A stretch of 64,000 nucleotides of DNA. Origin: Nematopogon swammerdamellus. Taxonomy: Eukaryota; Arthropoda; Insecta; Lepidoptera; Adelidae. The stretch is taken from contig OX336343.1 in assembly GCA_946902875.1 (NCBI GenBank), positions 11,281,361 through 11,345,360 of the forward strand. Reading direction: 5' to 3'. Shown here in pieces: positions 12,501 through 24,500 of the stretch. The notes below the pieces were generated by a model. The model saw only the letters and a program-made list of their open reading frames with translations. It searched no databases and had not been told where the DNA came from. A program made the position numbers and the translations under genes. The first letter of the stretch is position 1. Each line of letters opens with the position of its first letter.

Positions 12501-15500
12501 ATCGGATTATCACAGCTCATCAAGGAATACAGCAATATTTAACACGTATGTCAATACAAGATCTAAATCATATTTTTTTAATTCTCTAATTGTTGTCTAC
12601 AACAAAACAGACTTGAAGAATTTGCTACACTGTAAGTTAATAAGATTTTCTTCATTGTAAGTCATTTCTGCACTTGTGCTATTAACAGTAAAGTTGTGTT
12701 AATAAACACAATGACCCACATGTGTATCTCTGTAAACATTTTAGCTAGTTCATAAAATCAGACAACAATATTCTTAAACATTTCATAACATACAAGTGGT
12801 ATCAACTTCCACAAGTCAAAACACTTCAAATGCCAATCAATAAAAAACCCTTTAAAAGTGATACTTAAAAATGTCTTGGTACTAACCCAAGAATGATTAT
12901 GATACCTTCATCTGTTTAATGTTTTGAATACAAAATTAACTAATTAACTTCGCCGCCTTGTAAACATTTGAACCAAAACTTTTTTTGGGATTATATGCTA
13001 AAAATAGGTAAACATCTAGAACTTGGATTTAGACGAATCGTCTCAGGCTGTTAGTCTTAAAATAAATAAAATTACCTCGACAACAAATCAGCGACATAGG
13101 ATCCGAGCGGCTTCATTGATGGATATGATTTGGAGGACCAGGCTGAGGGCACGGTGCCCTTGCCGAAGGCGCTGTGGCACTCCTCCAGCTCGGCGCTCAT
13201 GATGGCGAGCCCCTGCGCAGCGAGGAACACGCCGTGCAGCGTGCGACTCACCACTAACGTCAGCCGGTTGTACCGGATCAATTCCTGCATAGTGTGTTTT
13301 TATATTCTTTATTATTTAGCTTTCACGTTTACCATTGTTAGGTACAAATTATTGGTTTTAGAAAATTATTACCAAAATTTAAGCATTTTTAGAAAATTTA
13401 GCGGCCTTACAGAATCTCCGAGCTCTGTGGCTCGACGTGTCGGGCCAAGGTATGGCCAACTTCATGAGCGCACTGCCTGGTGCGACGGCTTAAAGTTGAT
13501 TTAAACTCCAAAATAGACATCAAGACACACCACATAATAAGGTGAAGTTTGTTTGTTCCGTTGCCAAAGATGAAAAAAAAAATCACATGTTTATAGAGCT
13601 TGTAAAACCCACACACAACCAACGTGGTGGTACACAACTTTTAAACTTGTCAACGTGAAAATTAAATACACATGATTTTTTTTAAGATCAGGACATCATG
13701 AAAACAATCCTAAAGAATACATACGGAATTGAGAACTACATCCTTTTTCCGAAGTTAATTAACACTAGAATAATGTTACAGAAATTAGACTGCAATGCCA
13801 CACAATTAGGTGGAACTACACATAGAGAATGCTTTGACTTGAGTACATACCCATTTGGGTTTATTGCATTCACCAGTGATTATTATTTTATTGCATTTAG
13901 TTAGTGTGTGAATATAAAAATTATGTATAGATAAAAAATAGTGTGTAAAATATGTTCCTTGATGAGATATAAATTTGCCCCACTAATGCAAAAAAAATAA
14001 TACAAAACACTTCACAACAAATCAGGTTTAATCATAGGGCCCGGTGGGTGATACACTGATTAAAATATAAAATGATGTAGAAATCAAATGTGAATGTGTG
14101 TGTATTATAGTTTAGTAAATGAATAGGTAATTAGTAAAGCAGCTTTATTGTAGCGGTTCTGTGAGCAAGTGAACTATTACCTATAAAGAATGAAATAAAC
14201 TTTCATAAATTGTGATAGAAATTTTGTTTTATTTTTAACATTAGCAAGTTCTATTATGTGCTAGGCTGGTTTCAGACTACTGCGGATCGATTCAAGTCTA
14301 AGTGCATCATAAATTCACGCTCCGCGCGTGCACTCCGCTGTACTGTGAAACGAAGACTATTTTGATCTGGCAAGGAGGAAAACTCATCCACACATGGTAG
14401 GTATGTGCCTATCTAACTAGCGCGCGGACAAGTACTAAATGTGTATTGTATGAATTAAAGCTGCGATATGCAAATTTTAGGAGAAAACGAGATTTTTGCA
14501 ATTTTCAAAAAAATTCTTTCAGAGAAACCAGGCCGCACAGAAAAATATAAAAATTTATCACGAAAGCCAAGAATAAAGAGAACTTTATAAAAAAAAATTG
14601 TACTCAAAATGTGGTTTATTCAGTTTAAAGAATATTTATTTCCCAAAAGAACATTACATTCACTTTTATGAGATAATTTTACATTTGTTTTCTTTTGTTG
14701 CGGTTACAACATTGTAAATAAGAATTTGGACATGGAGGCCCACCACGTAAACCATTACCGACCGAAACACTCGACTCGGTATGTCGACACGCAACGAGGA
14801 CATATTAATTTATAAGTACTTTCAGTCGATACTAGCCCACGTAGTGGACCACCGGACCAGGTAACATTATTATTTATAATAATCTAGATATCCTTACCTA
14901 TAATAAAATCCAACGTCTGCTTTCTGTATGTCTGAGTGTCTGTCTGTCCGCTTATAACTCGAGAACCACTGAACCGATTTTAATAAAACAAAATTCTACG
15001 GATAGCTTGATTTTTCCCATCAACTATAGGCTACTTACTATCACGCTAAATGGCTTATGAGGGTAGCAGTGAAGTGAAATATGAGAGCACTTGGCAATAT
15101 TTGTATGTAACGGACACGGAATCATTCACCCGAGTAAGAACCGATGACATTACAATATCCTGAAGGGGGAGGGGAGGGGGGGGGGGGGGGGTAAGTAGAG
15201 GCATATAGGGAGGGGGGTGAGGAAGGGGCGGGAGGGGAGGTGGAGGTAGAGCGATGGAATCCCCCTTATCCTTATCCTTATCCTTTCCTTTCTCCCTTAC
15301 CTTTAATAAAATCTCTGTATGTATGTCTGTATGTCTGTCTGTTTACCATCTTTGGGGTTGCCATGTTTACTCCAAGTATCGATGATGGCCAGACTCAACC
15401 GAAGGGAGGAAGAGGCAGGGAGATGGAGATGGAGGGAGAGGGAGAGGGAGAGGGAGAGGGAGAGGGAGAGGGAGAGGGAGAGGGAGAGGGAGAGGGAGAG

Positions 15501-18500
15501 GGAGAGGGAGAGGGAGAGGGAGAGGGAGAGGGAGAGGGAGAGGGAGAAACGGAAGCGGAGTGTTAAAGATTGTATGGGAATATCGGTTTTTTTAAAGGAA
15601 AATTATAATTAAAGCTACTCAAAACAAATAAATGGGGGGGGGGGGGGGGGGGGGGGGACGGGTGTGACGGTGGCCTCGCCCTTAGTTACTTACTTTCTTC
15701 GTGGAGGTTTATTGTATTCCAGAATGCAGCTTAGCCTGAAGCCTCGCCGTTAGTTACTTACTTTATTTAAGAAGTTTTATCGTTTTTTCATCGAGAAATC
15801 GAGAAGATTTATCGTCTTCCAGAATACAGCTCGGCCTTCGGCCTCGCCCATAGTTACTTACTTTCATCAAGAAGGTTAATCCTCTTCCTTAACGCAGCTC
15901 GGCCTTCGGCCTGACCCATGGTGTATCCTCTTCCTGAACGCAGCTCGGCCTTGGGCCTCGCCCTCAGTTACTTTCTTTCTTCGAGAAGGTTTATCCTCTT
16001 CCTGAACGCAGCTCGGCCTTCGGCTTCGCCCATAGTTACTTACTGTCTTCGAGAATGTTTATCGTCTTCCTGAACGCAGCTCGGCCTTCGGCTTCGCCGT
16101 TTGTTACTTGCTTTCTTCGAGAAGGTTTATAGTCTTCCTGAACGCAGCTCGGCCTTCGGTCTCGCCCTCAGTTGCGTAATTTCTTCGAGAATATTTATGG
16201 TCTTCCTGAATGTAGCTCGGCCTTCGGCCTCGCCCTTAATTACTTACTTTCTTAGATAAGGTTTATCGTCTTCCTGAACGCAGCTCGGCCTTCGGCCTCG
16301 CCCTTTGTTACTTACTTTCTTCAAGAAGGTTTATAGTCTTCTTGAACGAAACTCGGCCTTCGGCCTCGCTCTTTGTTACTTACTTTCTTCGGGAAGGTTT
16401 ATAGTTTTCCTGAACGCAGCTCGGCCTTCGGCCTCGCCCTTAATTACTTGCTTTCTTAGATAAGGTTTATCGTCTTCCTGAACGCAGCTCGGCCTTCGGC
16501 CTCGCCCTTAGTTACTTACTTTCTTCGAGAAGGTTTATAGTCTTCCTGAACGCAGCTCGGCCTTCGGCCTCGCCCTTAGTTACTTACTTTCTTCGAGAAG
16601 GTTTATAGTCTTCCTGAACGCAGCTCGGCCTTCGGCCTCGCCCTTTGTTACTTACTTTCTTCAAGAAGGTTTATAGTCTTTTTGAACGAAGCTCGGCCTT
16701 CGGCCTCGCTCTTTGTTACTTACTTTCTTCGGGAAGGTTTATAGTTTTCCTGAACGCAGCTCGGCCTTCGGCCTCGCCCTTAATTACTTACTTTCTTAGA
16801 TAAGGTTTATCGTCTTCCTGAACGCAGCTCGGCCTTCGGCCTCGCCCTTAGTTACTTACTTTCTTCGAAAAGGTTTATAGTCTTCCTGAACGCAGCTCGG
16901 CCTTCGGCCTCGCCTTCAGTTACTTACTGTCTTCTTTGAAATACGAATTTCACGCGAGCGGAGCCGCGGGCTCAGCTAGTATAAGTATAAAATAGAAACT
17001 AAAGACCTAGTCTGCTATTTATTAGACACTAAAGTAGGTTTTGATAGCTGTCTTGAACTGTCTGTTTGTCTCTAAATTTCTAATGCTGTTAGGAAGGCTG
17101 TTATATACCTGTACACCATCAAATACTAGGTTTCGTTTTCCATAATTTGTGCGCGGTGTAGGTATACGCAGATTTCGCGCACTTCTTGTGAAGTGTGCGT
17201 GTATTTCACTATTAGTTATGAAATTCGTTTTTATGTGAAGGTTACCTTGTAAAATGTTCCTGATCAATATGCACGTATTGTATTTGTATATTTGTTTGAT
17301 ATCGCATAGTTTTGTCTCTTTATATAATGTATCTGTGTGTGTGAGGCGATCAAATTGGAAGAGGACTTTAACGATTTTGTTTTGAGCAATTTGTAGGTCG
17401 TGAAGTATGGAGGGAGCAGCCGTCCCCCACACGCTGACAAGGTACTGTAAGTGTGGGTAGACAAGTGAGTTGTATATAGTGTGTCTTGTCTGCGCGGGGA
17501 GGACGCCGGCAATACGTCTCAGTGCTCCAGTTAACGGAGTTAATTTTGAAATCACATGTTTTATATGTGCGCGCCAGGACAAGTCCTTGTCAAGTATAAG
17601 TCCGAGATATTTTTCATTGTCGATTTTTTTTAAAACTTGTTCATTAATTTTTAAGGGGTTATGTGAGTGTACTACCTTATTTTTCGCCGCAAAAAATATA
17701 TATAGCATGTTTTATTTGTATTTATAGTTAATAAATTTTGCAAAAACCACGTGTTTAAAATGTTAAGATCTAACTGAGCTTGCTGGATAACTTCTTCGAT
17801 CATACGGCCAAAATAAAACAAACGCGTATCATCAGCATATAAAGTTAGATTGCCTGAAAGGCCTATTTTATATATGTCATTAATGTAAATAAGGAAAATT
17901 AAGGGCCCGATTATTGAACCCTGGGGCACTCCAAAGGTGATCGGTTTTGGACTGCTTTTTTCATTTTCAATCTGTACAATTTGGTACCTGTTTGAGAGGT
18001 AACTTTCTAATATTTTTATAGCTGATCCAGTGATACCTATTTCGCTTAGTTTCGTTAGTACGATGTCATGGCTTACTGTATCAAATGCTTTTTTTAGGTC
18101 AATGAAGATACCTAAAGATACGTTTCCATTGTCTACCTGTTGATTTAATTCGGTGACTAAGTCAGTACATGCGGTCAGCGTGCTCGATTTTGGTCTAAAT
18201 CCATATTGTTTTTCATACAGAAAATTTACAGACCGTAGGTACTCACTGAGTCGAGAGTGAATAATTTTTTCGAAAATTTTAGATATAACTGGCAAAACAG
18301 ATATCGGTCGATAGTTGCAGGGATCAGACTTAGCACCAGTTTTGTAGATTGGGGTCACGCGCGCCACTTTTAATTCATCGGGGAAGACACCAAGCTCTAG
18401 ACATGAGTTAATGCAATTTGTCAAACTTTCGACAATGAGATGTTTAACCGATTTTATACATTTTGTATTTATTCCATCAATTCCTGTACTAACGTTGACG

Positions 18501-21500
18501 TCTAATTGATCGATTACTTTTAAAACTTCGTGTTGCGTGCATAATTCAAAGTTGTTTATAGTGTGAACGTGTGGTGTTTGTGTGTTTATGTGTGTGTATG
18601 TGTGAGAGTTATATGGTTTGGGATGATATGAGGAAGGTATTTTATTTGCTAATTGAGACCCAATTGTTGAAAAAAATTCATTGAAATACTCGCATATTTC
18701 CAAGTTATTGACTATAATCGCGTTATTTATAATTAATTTAGATGGAGAGCTAACATTTTTAATTTTATTACATGTGAGTGTGTTTATATAGTTCCAAATT
18801 TTCTTTGGTTTATTTTCGCATTTTTTAAACTCTTTTTGGTAGTATATCTTTTTTTTCATGTTTTATTAATGCCGTGGTTTTATTTCTTTGTTTAGTAAAT
18901 GATTGTTTTAATTGTTCATTTTCAGGTTTTTTCTTTAGTTTTTTCCAAAGACCATTTCTTATTTTTATTTCGTTCAAAATGTTTTTATTTATCCAATCCT
19001 CGCGAGGTAAGTTTTGTATTTTTCTTTTCTCTATTCTACACGATTCAATGCACATTTGCAGGTAAGATTCAAAATTATTATAATGAACGGTTTCTTTGTA
19101 AGGTGTATCTGTAACTGTTTTGTGTAATTTGTTGTAGTCTATCGCCTTGTATACAACCTTTTCCTTAGAAATGTACGCGGTTTTGTTCATTTCTAGACAC
19201 AGTACTTTGTGATCTGTTAATGATGTATCCGTGATACCTAGATGTAAGGTTGAATTATGTAAGTTAGTAATAATGTGGTCTATTAATGTTTTTGTTGTAC
19301 ATGTTTCGCGCGTGCAATACAGTTCATCAATATTGTTAGCTATAAAGTATCCATTCTCCTCTATGGTCGTTATGTAATGTTGCGTTGTTCGGTCGGGTTT
19401 AATCAAATCTATATTGAAGTCACCAAAACAAATAGCTCGTGTTTTTCCTTGCAATTGTAATTCCATTTCCTCGCAAAATAATTTGTAGTTTGTGTGTCCA
19501 GGTTTATAAACAACGCCTACATCCAAAGAAAAGTTTTCAATGTGAATCCACAGATAGTTGTTATCATTGCAGTATTTACTTTCAAGATAGCTATGCTTTA
19601 TGTTATTGTGAACAAAAATCGAGACACCTCCGCCTATACGGTCTGTCCTGTAGTTATAATAGTGAGTATAATTTTGTAACTGTATTGTTTTGGCTTCAGA
19701 ATCGTTTTTAATCCAGGATTCAGCTAGTAAAATAACATGAATTGTTCTATTTGTTGATTTAATTATACACTCAAGTTCGTCTAGCTTCCCTAGTTTTACA
19801 ATGCTTCTAATATTAGTATATATAAATGTGAGTGAGGTCTGACTAGTAAAAAATTCACCAAAGTCTCTAAATAATTCATGCGTAACGTTTCCATTTTGCT
19901 GTGTGAGGGCAAGTGATCCTTTGGGCTTGATCAGTTTTTTTTCGAGTTTATAATTATTTTAGGAATTCCTTTTACATATCTAATAGTTAGGTTATTTTCT
20001 CCAGCTTCATGACGACGAGTTAGCTCAGCACGCAAGTCTTGCATTGTTTTTCTCTGTAGCGGAGTCTGGTCGGAGTAGATACGTACGTTCGCCTTCATCG
20101 ATGACTTATTTCGCAGAACGGAGATAGCGGCGTCGCGAGAGTCCAGACATATTTTAATAGATCGGTTTTGGCCGGGAGTACGTTTGCCTAGACGCGTGAT
20201 AGATCTCGGAGTCGGATGTTGGGTGCTTATTGATTGCAGGGTCTTCTGAATTTCTAACCGGTCGTGAGCGAGCTGCGCCTCTATGGATTCACTGTTCGAT
20301 TCGGGGATGCCTAGGACAATAATATTCTTTTCTCTTTCGCGGCGCTCGTTTAGTTCACTTAACATATCTTCCCAGGACGGCTGTTGTGCGATTGTAGTTG
20401 ATTCCGAGGGGGGTGAGTCTATAAGGCCGTTTAGCTCCGATTTTAGCAACAGCATCTGCTTTGAAAAGTCTTTATGTTCGGCCTCTAAATCCGTTATTTT
20501 TGCCTTAATCTCGGCGTGTTCTCGCAGAATTAGTTTGTTTGACTCGATGATTTGGTTGTTCTGTAACTTCAGTTCCTCAATTGATGTAATTACCGAGGCG
20601 AACTTTTCATTTTGAGAGGCAGAAATCGCAGCAAGAAGATTAGATTGGGTTCGTTCGTTTTGTTCCGTAGTTAACGTACTTAGAAACTGCATGATCTCCA
20701 GTTTAAATTCATTCATTTCTCCTTCGTGCTTTCCTTTTCGGAAGGTTATAGTATTAGTCGGACACTGTTCAGAAGAAGGATCGCGAGTCAAATCCGGGGC
20801 AGAACCAGCTTTATTTGTAGGTGATCGTAGGAGGCTCATTTCCGCTTATCAGAACTATTACGTTTGTGTAACGCTATTCTAGCTGTGTCATTTCATGGGG
20901 AACAGGTTGTAAATCTTTGGATGTAGGCTAAAGTGTCTATTGGTAGGTAGTTCATTCAATTTCAGAGCAAGGTTGGAAGCAGTGCAGTGGGCGCGTACGA
21001 CGTCGCAACCGGCCGGGCAGGGCGGCGGCGGCGGCAAGGCGCGGAGGGGGTGGAGGCAGCAGCGGGTGAGTGGAGTGAGGAGGTCTCGAGCGCGCTCGGT
21101 CAGTTGGCGGCGGCGGCGGGGGCAGCGGTGGCGGCGGGCGGCGCGGCGCGGCGCATACGCCGCCGACCTATCTTCTGCAGTGTAGTGGGTGAGCGGGAGA
21201 GCAATTATTTTCAGGCTCTCTTTTACTCGAGGCAGGGTCAGCGGAGAGGGGCTCACCTGCACGGAGCGTAGATTGCTTGAGCTGAACTACACCTGCTAGC
21301 AGGAGTTGTACTTCTAATCACAACTTTTTCTTGTGTTAGTAAAGTGGAGTTTGGCTTGGAGTACTATTAAAAATTTCGATAAATTATTGTGCGCAACTGT
21401 AAACACGTCTAGTAACCGCAACGCTCACTGGACGAATTTACTTAACAAACCCCCTTCAAACCCCACCTTGGCCTTGTCGTAAACAATTGCTAACATGGTG

Positions 21501-24500
21501 TTTTTAGCAGCTTTTTCCAGGGTCAACCCATACAAAAACTAAAAAAAACAAGCAGGATAAATAATAATCGTTCTCATCTTTTTCTTTTATTTCTCCAGAA
21601 TATTTTCTGTATAGGTGTCTTGATTTTCTTAACAATTTCTTCTAAAAAAACGTAATTTATGGTCCTCTGTCGTGTTTTTTTTTTGGCAAAAGTTACATGT
21701 TATAAGAAATAAATCACTAAGCATGTTATAATTCATATATTTTTATTGAAAAGAAAAAAAAAGCCTCAGGTGCACTCCGGGAGTGCCGGCAGAAGTGAAA
21801 ACAGCGTAACATTGCTTAAAAAAAAAAAGTTTAAGTTTTAGGTTTATTTATAAAGAAAGTTTAAAAGAAATTAAAAATTAAAAAAAAATATTAAATATAA
21901 AATAAATGAAAAAAAAAATATGAAAAAAAAAAAAAAAATTTTTTATGTAAAATTTAGTAGAGCGGACAGACACGCATTTGTTACGGAACCCTACATTCAT
22001 TTTGCAGAACTTATTAGAATGGACAGACATAAACGTGTTACGGAACCCTACTTTTATTATAAAATAACCGTCGGAGGACCTTGGTTGAAAATTGTAAAAT
22101 TTAGTAGAACGGACAGATGCATTTGTCACGGAACCCTTCATTCATTTTGAAATAAATGTTAAATTTAGTAGAACGGACAGACATGCATTTGTTACGGAAC
22201 CCAACATTCATTTTGCAGAACTTAGTAGAATGGACAGACATAAACGTGTTACGGAACCCTACTTTTATTATAAAATAACCGTCGGAGGACCTTGGTTGAA
22301 AATTGTAAAATTTAGTAGAACGGACAGACATGCATTTGTTACGGAACCCTACGTTCATTTTGAAATAAATGTTATATTTAGTAGAACGGACAGACATGCA
22401 TTTGTTACGGAACCCTACAATTCATTTTGCAAAACTTAGTAGAATGGACAGACATAAACGTGTTACGAAACGAAACCCTACAACCGAAACCGGGAGTGCC
22501 GGCAGATCCCGTGCCAATCGTAACTTAACCTTTATTGCAATGACTTAAGGTTACATTTTAAATAATAATGTCGCTGTCGCGGTGTTACGAACAGAATTGA
22601 TCCCGTGCCACTGTAACTTAAGCCTTAATGCAATGACTTAAGGTTACATTTCGCTTTTCGAGACTGACGAGGACGCGATGACGCGAGTTTAAATTTTTTT
22701 ACCCAAGCGCCGCTAAAGAAGTTTTCACTTCAAAAATTGAAAAATATGAGTATTTGGTTAAAATAAACAAATGGCACATAGTTAATATAAGCCAAAACGC
22801 TCATTGATCGATCTTATTTTTGCATCGGCGTAATAGGGCCTTACCACACATTTGGCGCCGAGGCGAAGTGTTTCGTTGCATCTGAAGACGCGCCACCGCC
22901 CCGCGCCGGACCGCGCCGCCGCCGCCTCGCCGCGTGTCCTCTATAATGTTCTGATGACTTCAAAATATTATTTAATGAGATTTTGAAATATTTTTTTTCT
23001 TTACCTCCAAGATAATTAAGTGAGGCGGAGCGCTGACCGCTTCCACGTCGTACGCGCTCGGCAGACGCTCCAGCATGTCGCGCCAGCTGCGCCACGCCGC
23101 TCGAGTCGTCAGCTAGCTACACACTCACTTGTCGCAGCACAGTGTTCATGCTGTCGTGGTAGACGGGCGGGTAGCGCGCGCTGACCGCTTCCACCTCGTA
23201 CGCGCTCGGCAAACGCTCCAGCATGTCGCGCCAGCTCCACCACGCCGCCCGAGTCGTCAGCTAGCTACACACTCACTTGTCGCAGCACAGTGTGCATGCT
23301 GTCGTGGTAGACGGGCGGGTAGCGCGCGCTGACCGCTTCCACCTCGTACGCGCTCGGCAGACGCTCCAGCATGTCGCGCCAGCTCCACCACGCCGCCCGA
23401 GTCGTCAGCTAGCTACACACTCACTTGTCGCAGCACAGTGTTCATGCTGTCGTGGTAGACGGGCGGGTAGCGTGCGCTGACCGCTTCCACGTCGTACGCG
23501 CTCGGCAGACGCTCCAGCATGTCGCGCGGCAGCTCCACCACGCCGCCCGAGTCGTCAGCTAGCTACACACTCACTTGTCGCAGCACAGTGTTCATGCTGT
23601 CGTGGTAGACGGGCGGGTAGCGCGCGCTGACCGCTTCCACGTCGTACGCGCTCGGCAGACGCTCCAGCATGTCGCGCGGCAGCTCCACCACGCCGCCCGA
23701 GTCGTCAGCTAGCTACACACTCACTTGTCGCAGCACAGTGTTCATGCTGTCGTGGTAGACGGGCGGGTAGCGCGCGCTGACCGCTTCCACGTCGTACGCG
23801 CTCGGCAGACGCTCCAGCATGTCGCGCGCCAGCTCCACCACGCCGCCCGAGTCGTCAGCTAGCTACACACTCACTTGTCGCAGCACAGTGTTCATGCTGT
23901 CGTGGTAGACGGGCGGGTAGCGCGCGCTGACCGCTTCCACCTCGTACGCGCTCGGCAGACGCTCCAGCATGTCTCGCCAGCTCCACCACGCCGCCCGAGT
24001 CGTCAGCTAGCTACACACTCACTTGTCGCAGCACAGTGTTCATGCTGTCGTGGTAGACGGGCGGGTAGCGCGCGCTGACCGCTTCCACGTCGTACGCGCT
24101 CGGCAGACGCTCCAGCATGTCTCGCCAGCTCCACCACGCCGCCCGAGTCGTCAGCTAGCTACACACTCACTTGTCGCAGCACAGTGTTCATGCTGTCGTG
24201 GTAGACGGGCGGGTAGCGCGCGCTGACCGCTTCCACGTCGTACGCGCTCGGCAGACGCTCCAGCATGTCGCGCGCCAGCTCCACCACGCCGCTCGCTTCG
24301 CCGCCCGCCCCTGCACCTTCACCCCCCGCCACTATGCGCGCCTGAGTCGCCAGAGTACCGGCCAGCAGCTGCACACAAATCACATAGCACATATTTATTT
24401 ATTTTTAATGAACAAGTAGCTCTAGCTGCTAGCTAGCTAACATTCTGAGCAAACATTTTTTACTCAGAATGTTAGCTAGCTAGCATTGGCTAGCTAGGAT

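Larger units (their letters stand above)
14884..16977 (+). mobile_element. Helitron-like non-autonomous element carrying satellites
   Basis: Starts near ATATCCTTACCTATAATAAA, followed by a TCTGTATGTCTGAGTGTCTG leader seen in related copies, and ends with GCGAGCGGAGCCGCGGG and CTAGT, which fits the CTRR-T rule and 3' hairpin of Helitrons. It carries GA-rich, poly(G) and 64-bp tandem arrays instead of genes. Shorter copies with the same ends are at 27388-27975, 32529-32942, about 48400-48703 and about 55817-56160. Confidence 0.65.
16981..21290 (-). mobile_element. Two-ORF non-LTR retrotransposon (LINE-B, CR1/jockey group)
   Basis: Minus strand. From right to left: a GC-rich segment (about 20940-21290) that may be its 5' UTR, ORF1 (19931-20839), ORF2 with endonuclease and reverse transcriptase (17022-19930), and a short 3' end next to the Helitron-like 3' end at 16977. 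Near full length and little decayed. Confidence 0.8.

Noticed and set aside
15240..15612. Two plus-strand frames with EGEGEG or REREREE repeats
   Set aside because: They read through the (GGGAGA)n microsatellite and its flank; no protein-like composition outside it.
15690..16930. CRISPR-like regular spacing of a repeated GGCCTTCGGCC core
   Set aside because: The spacer parts are also repeated, so this is a 64-bp satellite; the context is a eukaryotic intron.
20888..21271. Arginine/alanine-rich frames on both strands near 21 kb
   Set aside because: They come from a GC-rich non-coding stretch, probably the LINE-B 5' UTR; no motifs.
21878..22439. Frames with repeated RSTKF and [13 protein letters not shown] words
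   Set aside because: Translations of the tandem GGACAGACAT units of repeat family P; the same words recur at 57737-58105 for the same reason.
23129..24419. Plus-strand frames of 67 to 82 codons repeated across the exon-32 array
   Set aside because: They are antisense shadows of the dynein exon copies. Their identity to each other reflects the tandem DNA repeat, not a gene family.
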